Shown here: in pieces, positions 58,557 through 64,000 of the stretch
Layout: each line of letters begins with the position of its first letter
Numbering within the stretch: the first letter of the stretch is position 1
DNA from: Spisula solida
Lineage: Eukaryota > Mollusca > Bivalvia > Venerida > Mactridae
Assembly (NCBI GenBank): GCA_947247005.1
Contig: OX365955.1
Location: forward strand, 22,239,322-22,303,321
Direction: 5' to 3'
DNA: 64,000 nt
Notes under the pieces: model-generated
The model's input: the letters and a program-made list of their open reading frames with translations, nothing else
Told to the model about the DNA's origin: nothing
The model's database searches: none
Made by a program: the position numbers and the translations under genes

Positions 58557-58911
58557 TGTTTGAAAGTCATGGTCCCTGGTGCAAGGCAAACTTAAGGAGT
58601 CTTTTTGGAATACATACATACATTTTATTTGTTATAAATATTTATTTTTTATTATTTAGAATGCAGATATATTGTTTTGTACAATGTGTGTTTCATTCGA
58701 TGATATGCACAAATAGTGTCTCGTTAAAATAATCTGCCTATAGATGTTATCTCGTTGTTCTAATACAACATTAAATAAATAATTCTAAAATCTATATTTT
58801 TAAGTTAATTATTTTATTCAGTTTAAACCGTGTTAAGCAGTCAGTCAATGATACGTCATGTATGACTATTTAATGTAGATGGCATGTACAGGGGTATATG
58901 ATACAAAAAAA

Positions 58912-59213
58912 TCTTATCTCCCCTACGGTCGAACACCGGTAGGGGACTATAGGTTTGCCCTCCGTCAGTCAGTCTGCCCTGTCTGTCAAAAAATCTGGAT
59001 CCTGACATAACTAAAACAGTTTCCAAGCTAGGTTTATGAAACTTGGTATGTGGATAGGAGCACGCATGTTAATTAACATGCGTGATAGGAGGCAACAAGG
59101 GGATAATGCACGTCTAAAAATATTTTGATTCCGGCCAAAATTGTGGTTGCCATGGCAAAAGAAACATTGAAACTGGCTAAAACCGGTAGGGGACTTCTGT
59201 ATTGCTTGCAATT
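58912..59213 (+). repeat. Family G repeat (CCCCTAC hairpin)
   Basis: TCTCCCCTACGGTCGAACAC then CGGTAGGGGACTATAGG; CGTCAGTCAGTCTGCCCTG. Ends AACCGGTAGGGGACTTCTG. A CACGCATGTTAATTAACATG palindrome lies inside at 59061-59080. Confidence 0.65.
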
Positions 59214-59489
59214 CTTAATGACTTGTTTAAATATCTATCCATCTATTTATACTGCCTATTGCCTCTTTTCGAGTATTTATGGCAGGTGTGTCTGACAAGG
59301 GCAGATACATTTAAAATCAATGGAGAGACAGAGGTGTGATACAGGGAATACCAGTGTGTTGCCCTAGCTCATTTTGAATCAACTCATTGGTTTTTTAACA
59401 TGTCCAGTGTATAGGACCGATACACGCAAGATTACCTCTTGGCTACCATCCAGTTTATCTCTGGTTGAAAATTGCTATAGAAGTGCCCC

Positions 59490-59570
59490 ACCGAGGATCC
59501 AACCATGGACATCTCGATCAGTAGACAAGAGCGTCATCCACTCTACCATTGTGCCACCCATTAGCTACTT
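59490..59570 (-). repeat. tRNA-like SINE relic
   Basis: Minus strand GGCACAATGGTAGAGTGGAT and GGTTGGATCCTCGG. Same body type as the relic at 19440. Confidence 0.5.
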
Positions 59571-60481
59571 AAGGCAGGTGTTTATTTAATACAGGTGTAA
59601 GGAATATAAAAACACATTTTTTAGGATGTCATCCTTCAGGGATTGAATACACTACAACACCAGTTAAGAGAGCAAGTGACCATTGTCTGAAAAGATGGAA
59701 AAGACTACACAAACATGCTAAAAGCAAACAAATAATTTTCAAACGTTGAAAGTGAATATTAATGTCACAAATATTTTGGTAGCGCAGTGGTTGTAACTGA
59801 TGTTACCATATAAAATCTAATGATAGGCAGTGTTTGTGGCATGGGTTTGAAAACCTTTTGCGTCACATACACATGTCAAAACATAAGTATAGCCCGTTTG
59901 CAGCGAAAAAAATCGTCTAAATTTTGAATGGTTAAAAATCTATTAATCAGATGTTGATAAAAATTTACGTAGAATCAAAATTACATTCTACCTACTCCCA
60001 TTTTAAATTTCATAATTTTTAATTACTTATTTAAACAAGTTTATTCTTTATTGTATATTGATATTACTTGCTTTTGAACACTTTAACGCAGGGAGGAAAT
60101 CTGGTATTCCATTGATGTTTAACTGTATTTTTATTAACTGTTATTATATCCGTGATCAGCAAGATTAACATTGCTGTGATGAAAGCGAAATTTATGAGGC
60201 CCATGTATAGTCTTTGCAGGATAATGTGGCAGTCACGTGACACAATGTGGACAATGTCAATTGATTGAATTAGGTAAACCATGGTTAAGGTTTGTGATTA
60301 TAAATCATTCTAACCATCCGCCAATTCAAACATACTTCATAGCCGAGTGGTTTAGTGCGTAGATACTTCCTAACGATATCGACATTTTGGGCAAATTAAC
60401 AAATTATAAACTCTCTCGAAAAGAATATGAAAATAACATTAAAAAATATTGTGATGAATTCAAAAAATTACTAAAGACTTC

Positions 60482-60552
60482 TTTGATGGGTTGAACTTGA
60501 ATCGCTCAGTTATAATTCCTGTACGTTACCACCTGAGCTATTACAGCATACA
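60482..60552 (-). other. tRNA-like Pol III box pair
   Basis: Minus strand TAGCTCAGGTGGTAACG and GATTCAAGTTCAACC. Spacing fits a tRNA but stems are poor. Confidence 0.35.
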
Positions 60553-60811
60553 TAACTACTTTCAATTATTTAGTGCTTATATTACATTGTAATTAGTCAA
60601 GCATGACGATAAGGCCAAGCAATTTAACTGCCTGGATAACTGTCTATGTTATATTTCGTCGTTGAATGGATGGTAAAGGATTATAGATGTACAACGACCT
60701 TCGAAATATGACCTTTGGGCGAGTTCATTTGCTAAGGTTGAATCGATATTTACCGTTATTTTTCTAATATATTATGAATATATCTTATAAATTCACGTTA
60801 TCTTTCAAGTT

Positions 60812-60912
60812 GACAGCATGGCCTAGTGGTTAAGATGATCTATACTCTGAACTAGTCTGTACTCAGAACATTCTTTTTATATCGGCTGTGGGTTCGAGTC
60901 CGCTGCTAAACG
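60812..60912 (+). other. tRNA-like sequence (class II-like pseudogene)
   Basis: CATGGCCTAGTGGTTAAGAT, then GTGGGTTCGAGTCCGC about 60 nt later. CAGC/GCTG at the ends could form part of an acceptor stem. The anticodon arm is not clear, so pseudogene or SINE is more likely than a working tRNA. Confidence 0.4.
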
Positions 60913-61377
60913 CTTTTTCAATAATTTTATTATCATAATACATGAGTGTTTTTCACATATTTTATTACTTAATGGATAATAAAATTATGTTTAAGGTTAA
61001 ATACAAAGTTGCTTTGGTTCGTTTATTTTACGATTTTAGCCTGCCCTGGATATTGTATTTGTTGCTCAGATGACAATCGGGTTGAATTACAAACTATTTT
61101 CATCATTGGTCTCGCTGGAATTAGAATTGGAATCATCACTTTAAGAATATTCTGTAGAAACTTCAACGTTAATAAGCGTTTACTCTGGTAATACAGGGAG
61201 CACAATTCGGGTGACCGTTGACCGATATCTCTGTTAACAGTCTTGACGTGGGAGTGTTTTCAAGGATTAAAATACAGAAAAAATGTACAAAGGAAAAATA
61301 TATATTTAAAAAAAATTATAAAGTAGACATGTACGCGAATGTTTTATTTAGCAAAATTTAAAAAATATTCAAAATGA

Positions 61378-61455
61378 GTGGGATTCGAACCCAAGCAAAA
61401 TATATAATATTATTTAGTTTCATACGCAGTAGCTTAGCCTACTGCGCCATGGAGG
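61378..61455 (-). other. tRNA-like sequence
   Basis: Minus strand CATGGCGCAGTAGGCTAAGC and a perfect T-arm TGGGTTCGAATCCCA. The middle is AT-rich and long. Probably a tRNA pseudogene. Confidence 0.4.
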
Positions 61456-63119
61456 ACGAGGTAAGCTACAATTTCAAATAATAGATTTCTTTTCTGAATA
61501 CACCCCTTTTACCTGGATTATTTCATTATTAAAAGTACAGTTACGCCCGAACGATTGTAGTTTATCTATAGCTGCACAAGGCAGTCATACTGGTCTGAAA
61601 GGTAAACAAACACTAGTCCATATTAAGTCTGTATTTCAACAGTTACCATTTTATACATAGTATTTCATGAAACGGACAAACAACAAACAATTAGATTCTT
61701 TTAAAGTTATCTGTAATCAATATCATGTATTACCTGTCGTGAAATAGACTCGACTGCCACATTATCTAGCACGAACTATAAGTCGATTTATTTAGGTATG
61801 TCGCTTGTGTGTGTAACAGGTCAGGTTTCTGGTCCGGTTTAAGTATTTGCTGGTGTTTGTACCCACTCAGTCGGTCAGATCTGAGTGGTTACATACACTG
61901 CTATATTATAACCGGTGGTGTGTATTGTATTGTGGTGGTCTCCAATGTAATCGTATAGTGGTAGTTGTAACGTACAATAAACTCAATATAATCAACACTG
62001 ACTAACTATAATAAGAACAAAGCCAAGTTACATGAACAGTCTTTAATTTAGTTATTAAGTTATGCAATTGTTCAATAAATGATATATTTCAAAGCAATAT
62101 ACATGTATTATGAAAGATATTTAAATAGCAATATAAACAGTATATGTAAGACAATTTAACCTATTTGGAAGTATTGTCCAGTGAAATGTTCACTGTAGGA
62201 CAGTTCGGACTAAAGGTTGTGTTCCAGAGACTAATCTCTGTCTTGTTTTGGATTTAAATCCTAAGCTCTAGTGGTACTACTGACCAGGCGGTCAGCTAAC
62301 CTGTACAATATGACAATGTAAATTTCGGAGTTATATAGCTAGAATATAGGTGACAAATCACTTCAGCCAATGAAATACAAATGGAATGATTAGGAATGCT
62401 TCAGTGATTTGTCTACCTATACCAAGTAATGTGTAGTATACAACCTAAAGAGGGTTTAAGACTGATTTAACATATAGGATTAAATCAGTCCTACTACATG
62501 TGTATACAGATTATGTATAATACCTGTAATATCACGGAAAAGCACTGAAAACCAAACCCTTATTCAATAAGCTACATAAGCTATGTATATACTTATACAT
62601 GGACATACACGCATATAATAATATTAAATTAAGAACTTAAAAAAAGCATTGTAATGTTTATGTGCGCAATGACATGTAGTCTTATGACTGAACCAGTCCT
62701 AAATAATTGAGTAATATACATCTACCCAAACCTTTAGGATTAGTCTAAAATCGACATTCATGAACACGTTTGAAGAATGTCTATACTTATATTAGCAGTG
62801 AAAATCGTTTAAAGACGCTGTAAAATCCGTGTTATATATTTCGAGAAGGAGGCTGCTAGACGCAAGCCATTTGTTTTCGTTTAGACCCGAAAATATGATA
62901 CACATAGACAGTACAGATGTACAGACGGGCCTCGTAAATGCTATATTAAAAAAGTCACAAATACGTAAAACTACCGTTAGACGTGTCACGTGACCATAAA
63001 TTGGCTGTTGTGTGTATCGAGTCTTCTAACATGAAGTTTCATTGTAAACTACAAATATTTTACATAGAACTTATGAACAAAACTTTTTTCACACATGTCC
63101 GATGTTGCTTAGATTTAAT

Positions 63120-63232
63120 TGTATGTTGTTACTAGAGTCGTGTCTCGACGACCGTCCTATATAGGTTGTTACAAGAGTCGTGTCTCGACGACCGTCCTAT
63201 ATAGGTTGTTACAAGAGTCGTGTCTCGTGATT
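63120..63232 (+). repeat. 40-bp tandem repeat with palindromic core, 3' of IL-17
   Basis: GTTGTTACAAGAGTCGTGTC then TCGACGACCGTCCTATATAG, about 2.5 copies. GTCGTGTCTCGACGAC is an inverted repeat in each unit. Confidence 0.85.
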
Positions 63233-63516
63233 AGGTAGATACATTTCATTTACTTGTGCAAAATCTCATACTTGTAGGTGCTGTATATACTGAGAAATCT
63301 TCATTTTAGACGATTTTTTTCGCCGCAAACGGACTATACACGACTTTGGCTCATACTGACACTTATATTATCAATCTACTGCAAACATAAACTTATTTAA
63401 CATCATCAAAACTACAGTACATTACTGAGTATGAACACAGTCTTAGGAAGTGGTATGAAACATGTTACAAAGCACTTGTTAAGTTCCTTGGTCTACACTA
63501 AAATCGAGTGCCTGCA

Positions 63517-64000
63517 TTACTTGTTTCTGCCCATCTTCGAACAACGTTGACAGGTACAGCCGACAGCAACATCTTCCAGATAGATTCCATATTTATAAAC
63601 TCCATCCTCACATGTCCGTCTGATTACAGGCATGTGGTAGCTGATCTCCGTACATGAGCTTGTCCTAGAACTTCTGTATCTGGAATCCATCAATTCCAGA
63701 CACCTCTTGCACGAACATTTGGCTTGAACAATCGTCTGCGGCTCTCGATTCAAATCAACCTCAAGTACATAGTACCATGGACATGACGACCGTTCGTTTG
63801 TCTCCTTTATACCAGACCTGAATAAGTGGCGCTTTCTACATCGGGAATCTCCGTAGATCTTCGATAAAAATGGCTGTTCGTCTGGTTTTTGCGCGCTGAT
63901 GTTGAATTTCTTTGGAACTTCGTTGAGCATTCTTTTTATGTTGAAGTAAGACATTGATTCTAGGTAGCTGTCTCGTATGTCATCTTCAAGCTGTTGTTTT
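63517..64000 (-). CDS. IL17: Interleukin-17-like cytokine, 3' coding exon (5' end outside window)
   Basis: The frame is open from the window edge to TAA at 63519-63517. The Met at 63954 is internal, because KQQLEDDIRDSYLES is encoded upstream in the same frame. The family signature SSCPWYYVLEVDLNREP is followed by AKCSCKRC, then a cysteine in SSCTEI, another in RRTCEDG, and the final GCTCQRC. This is the cystine-knot pattern of IL-17 family ligands, which are secreted and act through IL-17 receptors in mucosal and haemocyte immunity of molluscs. Signal peptide and start codon would lie beyond position 64000. It ends SKMGRNK with no extra domain. Family assignment is firm; the subtype cannot be told. 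Confidence 0.94.
   Translation of the reverse strand, partial: KQQLEDDIRDSYLESMSYFNIKRMLNEVPKKFNISAQKPDEQPFLSKIYGDSRCRKRHLFRSGIKETNERSSCPWYYVLEVDLNREPQTIVQAKCSCKRCLELMDSRYRSSRTSSCTEISYHMPVIRRTCEDGVYKYGIYLEDVAVGCTCQRCSKMGRNK

Larger units (their letters stand above)
59580..62990. other. Intergenic region left of IL-17
   Basis: Mostly unique AT-rich DNA with a cluster of tRNA-like box pairs (60340-61455). A small inverted repeat GACTGATTTAA / TTAAATCAGTC lies at 62460-62490. No convincing exon. Confidence 0.5.

Overview
The window looks like a gene-sparse, repeat-laden stretch of a bivalve mollusc nuclear genome. AT content is high, genes are split by introns, and splice signals are ordinary GT-AG. 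It carries an invertebrate IL-17 exon and many copies of interspersed repeats with a (GTCC)n signature next to a terminal hairpin, which I know mainly from clam and oyster genomes. The phylum is an inference from repeats and the IL-17 exon; no species call is possible.

Three protein-coding genes are supported. (1) SF3A2, minus strand, seven coding exons from 18999 down to 9827, 338 residues. It is a core U2 snRNP splicing factor with an intact U1-type zinc finger and a proline-rich tail. (2) Head to head with it, about 2.0 kb away, a very large plus-strand gene runs from 21041 to 52561. I assembled it from 17 exons plus one candidate 36-nt microexon, all with compatible phases, giving about 2,600 residues: a long disordered N-terminal half, a CxxC-x10-CxxC zinc ribbon, low-complexity repeat-bearing segments, then an F-box and AMN1/FBXL-type leucine-rich repeats. 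It is probably an SCF ubiquitin-ligase substrate receptor. I do not recognise a named vertebrate orthologue. (3) At the right edge, minus strand, the last coding exon of an IL-17 family cytokine runs off the window.

Layout: 1-9826 is intergenic and repeat-rich; 9827-18999 is SF3A2, whose introns hold many DNA transposons; 19000-21040 is the shared upstream region, carrying a SINE relic and a 710-bp terminal-inverted-repeat element; 21041-52561 is the F-box/LRR gene; 52562-63516 is intergenic sequence full of MITEs, minisatellites and tRNA-like Pol III boxes; 63517-64000 is IL-17.

The most informative non-coding content is mobile DNA. Several families share a 5' hairpin, a GTCC run, internal tandem repeats and a 3' end complementary to the 5' end, an architecture like Helentron-derived HINEs. 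There are many MITEs whose target-site duplications can be read directly (TA, CTG, 5 bp, 8 bp). I also see a MITE with its empty site preserved in an adjacent duplicate, a three-level nest (SINE > DNA element > LINE fragment), a minisatellite whose unit carries a tRNA B-box, and a hammerhead-ribozyme-like core. The window contains no prokaryotic system, CRISPR array or rRNA. No single feature can be claimed as an entirely new system; the repeat architecture and the F-box/zinc-ribbon protein are the best candidates.
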